A stretch of DNA of 64,000 nt from Pomphorhynchus laevis (Eukaryota; Acanthocephala; Palaeacanthocephala; Echinorhynchida; Pomphorhynchidae): assembly GCA_012934845.2 (NCBI GenBank), contig WNNJ02002897.1, forward strand, positions 1-64,000. The letters are read 5' to 3'. Shown here piece by piece: positions 54,775-64,000 of the stretch. A program made the translations under genes and the position numbers. The first letter of the stretch is position 1. The number at the start of each line of letters is the position of its first letter. Below the pieces are notes generated by a model. That model made no database searches, had not been told where the DNA came from, and saw only the letters and a list, made by a program, of their open reading frames with translations.

Positions 54775-55033
54775 TATGTATCTCCTAAAGATTTTACCTG
54801 GAGCTGTCACAAATAGTCACAACAACAATTATGCAGAAACGCTTGTGTCAATTAAGAGAATGGTATCTCTTCAACTAGCTTGTGCATCTTCAGCTTGCTT
54901 ACAATCTCCTCGGACGAGTAGAGACACATCCAAGAGGATTCATCTCTCACCTTTTACGAGCGTTAGATGATTTCCAAGCGGGGAGCAAAATATCCCAGAC
55001 AGAATTTAATAAAAAAAGTTTGAGATCTAAAGT
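54775..55033. other. Unassigned DNA
   Basis: A short open frame (54882-55154) contains GRVETHPRGFISHLLRALDD, which I do not recognise. It runs into the 20-bp monomer array. Confidence 0.35.
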
Positions 55034-55131
55034 AAATACATTCCAGATTATTCCTGTCAGTTCCAGATTATTCCTGTCAGTTCCAGATTATTCCTGTCAG
55101 TTACAGATTAATCCTGTCAGTTCCAGATTAT
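55034..55131 (+). promoter_or_regulatory. 20-bp monomer array, left block
   Basis: About 4.5 units of ccagattattcctgtcagtt. Same unit as 55567-55760, separated by an inserted Penelope 3' end. The position just upstream of LINE ORF1 suggests a monomeric 5' UTR/promoter, as in rodent L1; this role is inferred. Confidence 0.6.
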
Positions 55132-55566
55132 TAAGAATAAATTTAAACTCTTAAGTGGCAAATTTTTATGGATGGATAATAAATAATATACTTTGCATTA
55201 GAATAAGATACTAGATAGTTATTTCAGAGGAAATACATCATTAGCATGTATTTGGCCCCGCTGCTATGTTGGGTAGAGGAGTTAGGGGCCGAAACCTGAT
55301 AGCATAGCAGTTCCTCCTGATGACCTCTAATTCTTATTCTGATACAACGTCTCTTATTTATTAGTCAATTCATAAAAATGACGTTTATTTTAAATTTTAT
55401 TTTTTGTTTTTTATTTTTATTTTTATTTTATAACTTGATTTAAATTATAGAAAATCTAAAATCAATTATTAATTTTATTATTTAATTATTAAAATTTTGA
55501 TTTAGCATTATTGTTTTGTTTATTTTATAATTATATAACAATACGTGGACTCAGTTAGCTGATTTA
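55132..55566 (+). mobile_element. Penelope-like element 3' end inserted in the monomer array
   Basis: About 430 bases nearly identical to 16370-16800, including the last RT codons (LLSGKFLWMDNK), the core at 55253-55330 and terminus tacgtggactcagttagctg. It interrupts the 20-bp repeats on both sides, so it is younger than the array. Confidence 0.9.
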
Positions 55567-55760
55567 ATTCCTGTCAGTTCCAGATTATTCCTGTCAGTTC
55601 CAGATTATTCCTGTCAGTTCCAGATTATTCCTGTCAGTTCCAGATTATTCCTGTCAGTTCCAGATTATTCCTGTCAGTTCCAGATTATTCCTGTCAGTTC
55701 CAGATTATTCCTGTCAGTTCCAGATTATTCCTGTCAGTTCCAGATTATTCCTGTCAGTTC
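55567..55760 (+). promoter_or_regulatory. 20-bp monomer array, right block
   Basis: About nine near-perfect units of ccagattattcctgtcagtt lead into ccgctcgctacgctcgcgga and then ORF1. A degenerate version precedes the L2 copy at 46085. Probable LINE 5' UTR monomers. Confidence 0.65.
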
Positions 55761-55806
55761 CGCTCGCTACGCTCGCGGATTGAGCTCAATCTATCGACAA
55801 AAGGTC

Positions 55807-57132
55807 ATGCCTAAAAAAGCGCGATCTCAGATCCCTGTTCCTGATCAAGAATCTTCCACATCGGAATGCAATAATGGTTATACCAGCTTTGAAGTTGGAT
55901 GCGATTCCAAAGATTGCGATGTATGGACACTTGTTCGTGTTAAAATATCCGACCACTCGGTGTATAAACGTAAACATTTCACTTGCGGTTTTTGCACATC
56001 AGTACGACTACTACGGTTATCCTGCTCATCTACTCCTGTATCACACACGACCACTCAGACCAATGCTGTTTTAGATGTTTCCCTCGCATCAACACCTGAC
56101 TTCGCATCATATAATCCCATTATTGAACATACTCTCTCACACACTCCTCGTTCAACTACGTACCAAACTTCCATTAATCTTTCTCATTCTAACAATGCTA
56201 ACGGTAAAGCTTTTCATATCGTACCTCCTCTTTCCTATTCCTCCCCCAATCTAAATAAATCTCAAACTTCTTTATTCTCCCCACGTACTCCTTACTCGAC
56301 CTCTCCTGTATCACCTCTCAATAATTTACACCCTTCCATCAAAATTATTTCCAGTAACATTTCCGATCAACTGATTCAACACTCCATTCCTGTCACTCAT
56401 GCCCCAACCTATTTTAATTCTCCTTACTCTACCTCCCACGTAACACTTCCAAATAATTTACATCCTTCATTTAAAATCATATCCAGTCACATCTCTGATC
56501 AACCGATTCAACACCCCGCTCCTGTCACACTTGCTCCAACCAATATTAATTCTTTATCAAGCACCCCTGTCATTTCCACTTCTATCTGCTCATCTACCTC
56601 GACTCCTACCAGCTCTGTCCGTCCACCACTTCCACGAAATCGTTTTCCTTCGCGCGATCGCTGTATAATCATATCAAACTTAAAGCTTTCCGAATCTGCT
56701 TCTCCACAATCTCGCCTCGATTATGATGTATCTGCTTTCATGTCTATCCTAGCAACCATTCTTCCTGATGATAACCCATCACTCTTCAATAATATCGCTC
56801 CTGTATCCTTTATTCGTTTAAACAAATCCACTAAATCCAATCATCTCAGTCCTCCACTCTTAAAAATCGTTTTCCGACATAGTTCACATGCCTCTTCGGT
56901 ACTCTCCCAACGTTTTAAACTTCTTACCACTTCCTCTACTTGCCGTATCTTTCCTGACCGCTCCCCTTCTGATATTGCCCAGTTCAAATTAGCTCGTATT
57001 GAAAAACATCGACGTGAAACAAACGGCGAGTCATCCTTATCTATACGTAAAATCAACGGAAATTTTCACGTTCTTCACACAAGGCCAAAAATTCGATGGC
57101 GTCCCATCTCTCCCCCTTGTCTTCTTCGCTAG
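55807..57132 (+). CDS. L2 ORF1 protein, intact
   Basis: 441 residues from ATG 55807 (an upstream in-frame TTG is not a plausible start). An N-terminal zinc-type motif CDSKDCDVWTLV ... FTCGFC is near residues 32-66. A long Ser/Thr/Pro-rich linker follows, with two repeats of the type SPYSTS.V.. NNLHPS.KIISS.ISDQ.IQH (about residues 165-245). An RRM-like domain (RDRCIIISNLKLSESAS, SFIRLNKSTK, LLKIVFRHSSHASS) lies at about 286-385. The basic C-terminus has ARIEKHRRETNGESS and TRPKIRW. It would coat the element RNA. It overlaps ORF2 by 37 bases in another frame, the same arrangement as at 31592. Confidence 0.88.
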   Translation: MPKKARSQIPVPDQESSTSECNNGYTSFEVGCDSKDCDVWTLVRVKISDHSVYKRKHFTCGFCTSVRLLRLSCSSTPVSHTTTQTNAVLDVSLASTPDFASYNPIIEHTLSHTPRSTTYQTSINLSHSNNANGKAFHIVPPLSYSSPNLNKSQTSLFSPRTPYSTSPVSPLNNLHPSIKIISSNISDQLIQHSIPVTHAPTYFNSPYSTSHVTLPNNLHPSFKIISSHISDQPIQHPAPVTLAPTNINSLSSTPVISTSICSSTSTPTSSVRPPLPRNRFPSRDRCIIISNLKLSESASPQSRLDYDVSAFMSILATILPDDNPSLFNNIAPVSFIRLNKSTKSNHLSPPLLKIVFRHSSHASSVLSQRFKLLTTSSTCRIFPDRSPSDIAQFKLARIEKHRRETNGESSLSIRKINGNFHVLHTRPKIRWRPISPPCLLR

Positions 57133-59260
57133 TCGATCTCGCTCCTAAGCATACTTTTCGTCTTAGTCTATTCAATACTCGCTCCATTCTTCATAAAGCT
57201 GATATGCTTCTCGATATCTTCGATCAATTATCTATCGATATTCTCTGCATTACCGAATCCTGGCAGTCTGACCCCCGACGATCTTGCTATTCGTCGTCTA
57301 TGTTGCTCTGGTTGTTCTCTAGTTGAATCAGCTCGTCAAATTACATCTCATACATCTACTGCGTCTAACCATGGCGGTATTGTTGCCACTGCTCGTCACC
57401 CAATGTCTTTACGTAAAATCAACGTTAACATCCGTTACACCTCGTTCGAATTACTCATATGCAGATTATCAACGCCTTTCCCTCTGGAACTTGTGATTGT
57501 ATACCGTCCAGGTTCAGTTGCCCCATCACGTATCTTCTTTAACGACCTTGCAGATCTAATGTCTCACTGTTCATTATCTTATACTCCTTCTTTTGTTCTC
57601 GGTGACTTTAACATTCGTCTTGATCGCCCGTCTGACTCTGACTCTATCACTTTAACTAATCTTTTTTCTGATTTTAACTATAAATTACTTTCAACAAGCC
57701 CAACTCATATTCTCGGCGGTGCTCTCGACATCATTGCTGTTCCTAACTGCTTCAATGACTATACCTCCTTGTCAATTACTGATCCTGGTTTGTCCGATCA
57801 TTTCCTTGTCACTCTTACTCTTACTCGTCCCCATCCTCCTTCTCCGCCTTTACCTTTATCTACACCAACTCGACCCTGGAAGCTTCTCGATATTCCTGTT
57901 CTCTGCACATCCTTACTCAATTCTTCACTCTTTTCACTTCCTCTTAACTATCTCTCTCCCGATGATCTCTGCATTCTGTTTGATTCTGAACTTATGTCTA
58001 TTATCAATAAACTTCTGCCTAGTCGACTTCGACGTTCCCTGCGCTTGCGCCATACTCCCTGGTTCGATTCTGACTGTAGTCTTTCTAAGCGTCGACTCCG
58101 TCACTCTTTTCGTATGTATAAACGCTTTCTTAAACGTTCACCGAACTCACTCCCTCCAAATCTTCGTAATTCCTACTTTTCTCAACGCCGTTCACATCTC
58201 ATTTCTATACTTACTAAACGTACTATCTTTTGGCGAAATCAACTCGAGTCATCTTCCAACTCTAAATCTCATTGGAAAATCTTAAACTCAATTCTTTCAC
58301 GATCATCTACCCCTTGTAATATAAATCCTGATGAATTTTCTTCTTATCTACAAACTAAACTATCTAATTTACTTTCCCTACTACCCACAGCCCCCTTGTA
58401 CCCACTCTTCTCTTTAAATACGTCCCTCTCAGAACTATTCCACCTTCTTCCCGTTTCGTCTGATGAAGTTTCTTCGGTTCTGCTGTCATTACCTAATAAA
58501 ACCTCTCCTTCTGACCCAATTCCCACTCACTTGCTTAAAAATATCTGCTCCTTTATCTTACCCTTCCTAACCACATGTTTCAACCCTCCATCCGTAGCCG
58601 TACATTTCCTTCCATCTAGAAATGCGCCACTGTTCGTCCTCTCATCAAAAAGCAATCTCTCGACTCTTCACTACCATCTTCGTACCGTCCTATTTCACTT
58701 CTCCCAACCCTCTCTAAACTCCTTGAGCGTCTTGTTCTTAAGCAAGTTAATACATATCTCTATTCCTCTAACTTATTTCCTCCCTTCCAAGCCGCTTTTC
58801 GCTCTAATTACTCTACCGAAATTGCATGTCTTAAAGTTTATAACGACTTACTCATCTCGCGCGATCATAAATTATGTAGTGTCATAGTTTCTCTTGATCT
58901 ATCGTCTGCTTTTGACATCGTCGATCACTCGATTCTTCTCCATCGCCTTCGTCATGATTATGGCTTCTCTTTACCCACTGTATCATGGTTTTCTTCATAT
59001 CTATCAAACCGTACATTTCGCGTCTATTCTAACTCTTCTCTCTCCCATCCTTCGTCCATTCCGTCCGGTGTTCCACAAGGCTCCGTTTTAGGCCCTATAC
59101 TTTTCTCTCTTCTTCTTGGTGATTTGTCTTCGATTTCTCATAAATTTAACTTCCATGTTATGCAATATGCTGATGACATTCTCATCTATGCTCATGCACC
59201 TGCTTATCGTATTCACGATCATAGTGTTTCCGCTTTGGACTGTCTTGTCTCAATTTCCAA
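57096..59260 (+). pseudogene. L2 ORF2, two frameshifts and 3' truncation
   Basis: Starts at ATG 57096 with RLSLFNTRSILHKADMLLDIF and LCITESWQSD. A one-base gain in the C-run near 57271 shifts frame. The 57403-58887 frame then gives VIVYRPGSVAPS, VLGDFNIRLDRP, GLSDHFLVTLTL and LPNKTSPSDPIPTHLL. A one-base loss near 58590 shifts it again before the finger block. SLDLSSAFDIVDHSILL (about 58895), GVPQGSVLGPILFS and MQYADDILIYAHA (about 59160) are present in later frames. The C-terminus and 3' UTR are missing. Confidence 0.87.
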
Positions 59261-59311
59261 TCATCTTTCTTCCCTTCGCCTTTCTCTGAAAGGCGAAGGG
59301 AAGAAAGATGA
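59261..59311. repeat. Palindrome at the broken end of the L2 copy
   Basis: Perfect 22-bp arms (catctttcttcccttcgcc + ttt and reverse complement) with loop ctctg. The left arm is LINE coding sequence (HLSSLRLS), so the right arm is a snap-back copy. Confidence 0.95.
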
Positions 59312-59629
59312 GCTTAAAAAAAGTTTGATATAAAATAAGATACAATAAATAACATACAATCAAATACATTGACAGTTTAAAAAATTCCTTTTCTACTGTG
59401 CATCCGGAATCTGTGGTTGGGACAACGAGTTTAAACCTAAATTCAAGCAGTCATCCCGAGATACAAGGGCTCTGACTAGTGTGCATATTATTTGGTTTCT
59501 AATAAACATACAATAAAATAACATACAGCTGCTTAATAAACTACTTACAAAATCACTGAATTATAACTGATTACAATCAAATTTACATCATCAATTTCCT
59601 CTAACATACATACACTATAACACACAAGC

Positions 59630-61132
59630 ATGCCTCGAGGTGTCCCATCCTCTACATACAAATGCTGTACGTGTAATGGACAGGCAGCTAAATGCAAAAA
59701 CTGTAAATGTGCAAGAGCGAAACATCCTTGTACAAATTGTTCGGCAGCACACTGCCTTAATAAACTCGAAAATCCTGCGGATACTACCAATATAAACACA
59801 AAACGTTGTAACGATGGACATCGGAATAACACCTTTAATAACGAATACGTCCATCCAATCCAACCAGTCCACAACGACGACATACAATGTGAAGCGTCAA
59901 TATCTCATCAAAACAGTGTTTCACCTGAATACATCGATGTGATATTCACGGAAGTGGCACTCTGGAAGCCGAATTTGTTAAGACTACCAAGGTGTCAAGC
60001 GTCGAAATCGTTTATTTCCGAAATGGCTCGCATCTATGAATTTGCAGCATCTGACAGTTGTTCTCTTAAATTGGCGATTATTTTACCTCAACTCGTGCTA
60101 CAACGATGCCGAAACTCAAAAATGAAGCAAACAAAAGAACTTATACAGAGAAGGATGGAATCTTGGCAGACCGGTAATTATGGTGCACTACTAGGCGAAG
60201 CCCGCTATCTGCAATATCAAAATTCCAAAAGAAACAAAATTGATAATATCGAGGACGACTGGCGTCGCTCATTCAGAAAGCTCGTTCTTAACGGGCGTTT
60301 GACAACTGCCGTAAGGTTATTGGATTTGGAACCTGGAGTTGGTATACCTTTGGATATCGATGATGCTATTGAGGATAAAACAGTACGGCAACTTCTTCTC
60401 GACAAGCATCCAGAGCCTGCATTACTTGACGAAGATGCCATCCTTTCTTCCCCCTTGAAAAACGATGCAGTCTTCCATCCGATAGCATTCGACTCGATTG
60501 ACGCAGATTCAATTATCACGGCTGCTTGTAGAATGAGTGGTGGAGCAGGCCCATCTGGCCTTGATGCGAAGGCATGGATCGCAATGCTATCTACGTTTGG
60601 AACTGAGTCGCGAAATCTAGCGGATGCACTGGCTCTCTTCTCAAAGCATTTGTCAACTTGTAAAATACCTAAAACTTCGATGGAGGCTTTTACCACAAGC
60701 CGACTAATTCCACTAAGCAAACTTCATGGCATTCGTCCAATAGGTATCGGGGATGTCTCCAGAAGAATTATTTCGAAGGCCATACTCAAAGTTGTTCAGC
60801 CTCAGCTGCAACACGCATGTGGTTCTATACAATATTGTGCATCACATCGGGCCGGAACTGAATGTGTTATTCATGCTCTGAAAACACATCTTTCTAATGA
60901 GAACAACATACTTCTCACCATCGACGCGGACAATGCTTTTAATCGCATTAATAGAAAATTGGCTTTACGTAATATGCCTTATATTTGTCCAGCATTATCA
61001 GTCGTATTGTCAAACTTGTATAGAGATCCTACTCGAATGGCTACAGGAAACGAATACATATGGTCTTCAGAAGGATTTACACAGGGTGATGTTTTTCAAT
61101 GGCTGCTTTCAGTGCCGCAACGCTACTATTAA
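59630..61132 (+). pseudogene. RLE-LINE protein, N-terminal and RT finger/palm part
   Basis: From ATG 59630: a cysteine cluster at residues 13-46 (CCTCNGQAAKCKNCKC, PCTNC), then an unassigned region. The RT begins GGAGPSGLDAKAWIAML (about residue 303), RLIPLSKLHGIRPIGIGDVSRRIISKAI (in parts) and LLTIDADNAFNRINRKLAL (motif A). It reaches the motif B word TQGD at about 61085, where a frameshift moves the sequence to the next frame. GPSGLDA...RPIGIG is characteristic of a widespread invertebrate RT group with a C-terminal nuclease. Confidence 0.85.
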
Positions 61133-61719
61133 TATACCGGCTCATAAAAAAATGCCCCAATGTTGAACAATTATGGTATGCTGATGATGGTAATATGGTT
61201 GGTCCGCCTAGTATGGTTAAGGCGGCTTTCAAAATGTTAATGTTGCTTGGTCCGAAGTATGGTTTTTACATCAATCCCGAAAAATGTAAAATCTACTCTA
61301 ACGGATATGACAGTACATCGCTACAAACAGAATTCAGTGACACCAATATTCCGATAATGGAAAACGGTGTGAAAATTCTCGGTTCCCCGATCGGTAAATA
61401 CGCTTACGTTAAGCAGTTTGTATCATCATTTGTGCAGGATATATCGAATTCCATTGAACGGTTGGTAGATATGGGTGAACTCGATGTTCAGGTTGCGTAT
61501 ACGGCTTTTATCAGATCAATTCAGCACAAATGGTCGCATCTCCTGAGGACTTGTGCATGTTCTGTAGATTGGATTGGTCCTCTGTCTGAAAGAATAAAAA
61601 TGATGATATCTAAGCTGTTTAATATCGATCTTTCAAGTGATGAATTTATATGGAGAACGCTTTGCCTCAGTTACAGGGACGGTGGCGTAAGTATACGTGA
61701 TCCTTCAGCATTGGTTTAA
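61099..61719 (+). pseudogene. RLE-LINE protein, RT catalytic part
   Basis: Continues with MAAFSAATLLLIYRL, LWYADDGNMVGP (catalytic YADD), LLGPKYGFYINPEKCKIY, KILGSPIGKYAYVKQFV and YRDGGVSIRDPSALV. Overlaps the preceding frame by a few codons at the frameshift and ends in a stop at 61717-61719. Confidence 0.85.
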
Positions 61720-61758
61720 TCGGAATATGAATCATCTACTTCCCTATGCGCTCCATGT

Positions 61759-62649
61759 TTGGAAGGTTATTCCGGCGAATCACTAAAAGGAAAACAAGAT
61801 ACGATAATTAAACTAATCCGCGCTCAAAATATCTCCCGTTGTAAAATTAATCGCAATAATATTCTCGATAATTGCAATCATTTATTGAGAAGGTCAATAG
61901 AACACTCGTCAGTCAAAGGTGCATCATCATGGCTTTCAGTTTATCCATCGCATGAAAGGAATTCAAGGCTAAGCAACGATGAATTTCGAGACGCTATGGC
62001 GGCGCGATACGGTTTTCTTCCAAAAAGCGCTCCGTCCTATTGTCAATGTGGTACAGTAAATTCTCTGGCGCACTCGCTTTCGTGTTCACTTGGTGGACTT
62101 CCATCTATGAGACATGACGTGGTACGGGATTTCTTAGCATACACGCTTACTGAGATATGTCCATCCGTACAAATCGAACCTCGACTGGCGACTGTTTCTT
62201 CAAATGTAACTTTCTTGAAACAAACAACTACTAAGGATAAAGAAGCGAGATTGGACATATCATGCAACGGATTGTTTGGTGACAAGACGGAACGTACTTT
62301 AATAGATGTTTGCATTTTTAATGCGCTCGCGCCGTCGAATTTATCAAGGAATCCGAGTGCGTGTTTTGAGTATCACGAAAGCCGAAAAAGAAATAAATAT
62401 CTAGAAAGAATAACCGAAATTGAAAGAGCATCTTTCATTCCTGTTGTGTTGTCGAACTCTGGAGGTGCAGGTAAGGGCACGGAAAGTCTTCTGAAAAAAA
62501 TCGCGAATACTATCGCCGAAAGAGCAGAGGTTAAGTATTCGGATGTAATTTCAACGCTGCGTTGTAGAATAGGCATCCGTCTCGCAAGGATGGTATCCCG
62601 GTGCATTAGAGGATCCAGATCGGCGTTTCATCGTCCAGTTTTTGCATAA
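61759..62649 (+). pseudogene. RLE-LINE protein, zinc knuckle and nuclease part
   Basis: GASSWLSVYPSHERN, EFRDAMAARYGF, then the knuckle YCQCG ... HSLSC and RHDVVRDFL. The nuclease core follows: EPRLA, KEARLDISCNGLFG and LIDVCIFNALA (acidic residues of a PD-(D/E)XK-like fold), then KRNKYLERITEIERASFIPVV and TLRCRIGIRL-CIRGSRS. Separated from the RT by one short interruption (61719-61759). By analogy with R2, it would cut target DNA for priming. Confidence 0.85.
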
Positions 62650-62769
62650 CTACACATACAGATAATTATTATTTTTTGAATTGACAAATATGGGCCCATT
62701 AGAGGGTTACCTTTAATTTTATGTTTTACTAATAAAGAAAATAAAGTTAAAAAAAAACAAAAAAAATAT

Positions 62770-64000
62770 ATTATGGACTTCTCGCTGTCGACGCTAAGAA
62801 TGCGTTCAACTCTGTCAATCGAAATGTTATGCTACACAATATCAAACACACTTGCTCTGGGCTAGCACAGTCCTTATCTAACATTTATGCGGGCGACGCA
62901 GAACTGGTACTTGGTGGTGGATCTTTAGCATCGTGCGAGGGAGTAACCCAGGGAGATCCCTTAGCCATGGCTGCCTTCGCAATGGCATTCTTACCGTTGA
63001 TAAGTATGATCAAGCAAGTCGTGCCAAACATTGTTCAGCGTTGGTTTGCTGACGATGCGAATTTTGTAGGTTTGCCTGAGGATCTGTTGCGTGTATGGCA
63101 ACTTCTCCAAATCCAAGGACCAAAATTCGGATATAATGTGAACCCTAGCAAAACCAAGATGCTCCTTCATCCGCAATACGAAGGGGTGTATCCACTTCCC
63201 GCAGACATTGAGACACGGTTCGATGGCATCGAGGTGCTTGGTGCGCCAATTGGCTCAGGCGAATTTGTAAAGGAAATTACAAAAATTAAAATATTAAAGT
63301 GGACTGAGCTTGTTTCTCGTATATCTACTGTATCACAATTTGATCCCCATGATGCTTTCTCAGGATTCAATAAGTCAATACAATGGAAATGGACACACTT
63401 TATGAGATCGACACCAAGTGAAACGGATCTGTATTTGTCCTTACGGGATACTATATTCAGTGGTTTGGCTCCCTCACTTTTCGATCAAGATCTAAACTCA
63501 GTTATGCACGCGTTGATTTCGTCATCAATTTCAAAGGGTGGAATGGGCATTGTTGATCCAGTAAGCGCAGCTTTGACGGAGTTCGAAAGCTCGAAAAAAT
63601 TTTGTAAAACATTTGATAGTGGGCTACAAGGTGATTTTCTCAGGGATGCTCAGAATAACTTGACAAAAGAGTTGAATCAAGAACGACAAAAAGTTGTGGA
63701 TGAGCGTTTGGCATACATTCGATCAATCTTACCCGCCTAAATGCATCAAGCCCTGGAATTTGCACTGGGACAGGGTGCTTCCTCTTGGATTAGTGCAGTT
63801 CCAGTGAAAGCTGAATTCAGTCATTTGTGTCCACATGAATTCAGAGATGCTCTTGCGTTGCGATATGGCTTTGACCCTATCGGGATTCCCAAGGACAAGT
63901 GTGTGTGGTGATGATGCGAAACTCCCACATTTGCTTTCGTGCAAGCGAGGATGTGTTGTAATAACAAGGCATAACGCCTTACGCGATTTCTTGGCCACCG
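62770..64000 (+). mobile_element. RLE-type LINE, second copy, 5'-truncated and leaving the window
   Basis: Starts at RT motif A (GLLAVDAKNAFNSVNRNVM) immediately after the A-rich tail of the previous copy. The frame 62829-63740 gives GVTQGDPLAMAAFAMAF (motif B intact), RWFADDANFVGL (FADD), GPKFGYNVNPSKTKM and GGMGIVDPVSAALTE. After a stop at 63738 come GASSWISAVPV, EFRDALALRYGF, and, in another frame, CGDDAKLPHLLSCKRG and TRHNALRDFL up to the last base. A different subfamily from the preceding element. Confidence 0.85.

Larger units (their letters stand above)
55034..59311 (+). mobile_element. L2-type LINE, second subfamily, with monomer array; 3'-truncated
   Basis: Order: 20-bp monomers (split by a Penelope-type insertion), a short leader, intact ORF1 (55807-57132), ORF2 (57096 onward, two frameshifts) with endonuclease and RT up to just beyond YADD, then an abrupt palindromic end at 59261-59311. 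The 3' UTR is absent. Less GC-rich than the other L2 subfamily. Confidence 0.9.
59312..62768 (+). mobile_element. RLE-type LINE, nearly full length
   Basis: A 5' leader of about 300 bases, one long protein in three frames (59630-62649), a 3' UTR and an A-rich tail (about 62742-62768). The family combines an N-terminal cysteine cluster, an RT, a CCHC knuckle and a C-terminal restriction-like nuclease. The two other pieces in the window (13997-15106, 36311-36544) and the copy at 62770 are relatives. Confidence 0.85.

Noticed and set aside
54882-55154. Small host gene (GRVETHPRGFISHLLRALDD)
   Set aside because: The frame runs into the 20-bp monomer array and has no recognised relative.

Overview
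The window is nuclear DNA from an AT-rich, repeat-laden animal genome, probably an invertebrate. I infer this from three host-type genes of eukaryotic character (lariat debranching enzyme DBR1, a class 3 aldehyde dehydrogenase with a C-terminal membrane anchor, and the tail of an HSP90 gene) embedded in LINEs, Penelope-like elements, a hAT transposon and satellites. No operons, CRISPR arrays or prokaryotic signals are present. Species cannot be fixed from this sequence.

Layout. 1-7.4 kb: AT-rich DNA, a fold-back MITE, an HSP90 C-terminal pseudogene (1653-2063), a reverse L2-type LINE end, the DBR1 gene (3675-5291, minus) and a 152-bp satellite (5711-6432). 7.4-13.8 kb: Penelope-type 3' ends, a damaged L2 copy, a damaged CR1/Jockey-group fragment carrying palindromes, a 26-bp minisatellite, and a 744-bp long-inverted-repeat element. 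14-24.5 kb: a fragment of a LINE with a restriction-like endonuclease (RLE), two Penelope-like RT bodies, a 1.65-kb dispersed repeat (R1) carrying a 262-bp fold-back insertion, and an ALDH3-type gene whose halves are separated by 1.9 kb containing a reverse Penelope-like body. 24.6-30.3 kb: a hammerhead-like motif, an apparently intact hAT transposon, and a decayed RTE-like LINE. 31-37 kb: a nearly full L2 LINE and fragments of a second Penelope-type RT. 37-54.3 kb: nested LINEs. An apparently intact CR1/Jockey-group element (LINE-C) sits inside LINE-D copy 1; R1 copy 2 is split by fused L2 copies; LINE-D copy 2 carries another L2-group insertion. 55-59.3 kb: an L2 element with a 20-bp monomer array in front of an intact ORF1. 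59.3-64 kb: two RLE-type LINEs, the second running off the window.

Main points of interest. (1) The Penelope 3' region, present in about eleven copies, has a conserved core in which GUA/GUC, CGAAAC and CUGAUGA are each flanked by pairing strands as in a hammerhead ribozyme, but in the opposite strand order. One helix shows two compensatory base-pair changes. (2) Short palindromes look like snap-back duplications of LINE sequence. (3) Near-identical tracts with sharp borders link R1 copies and LINE-D copies, and both LINE-D copies share the same frame breaks, so they were copied as DNA. (4) An empty/filled site pair dates the 262-bp fold-back insertion. (5) A tandem 20-mer array forms the 5' region of an L2 LINE.
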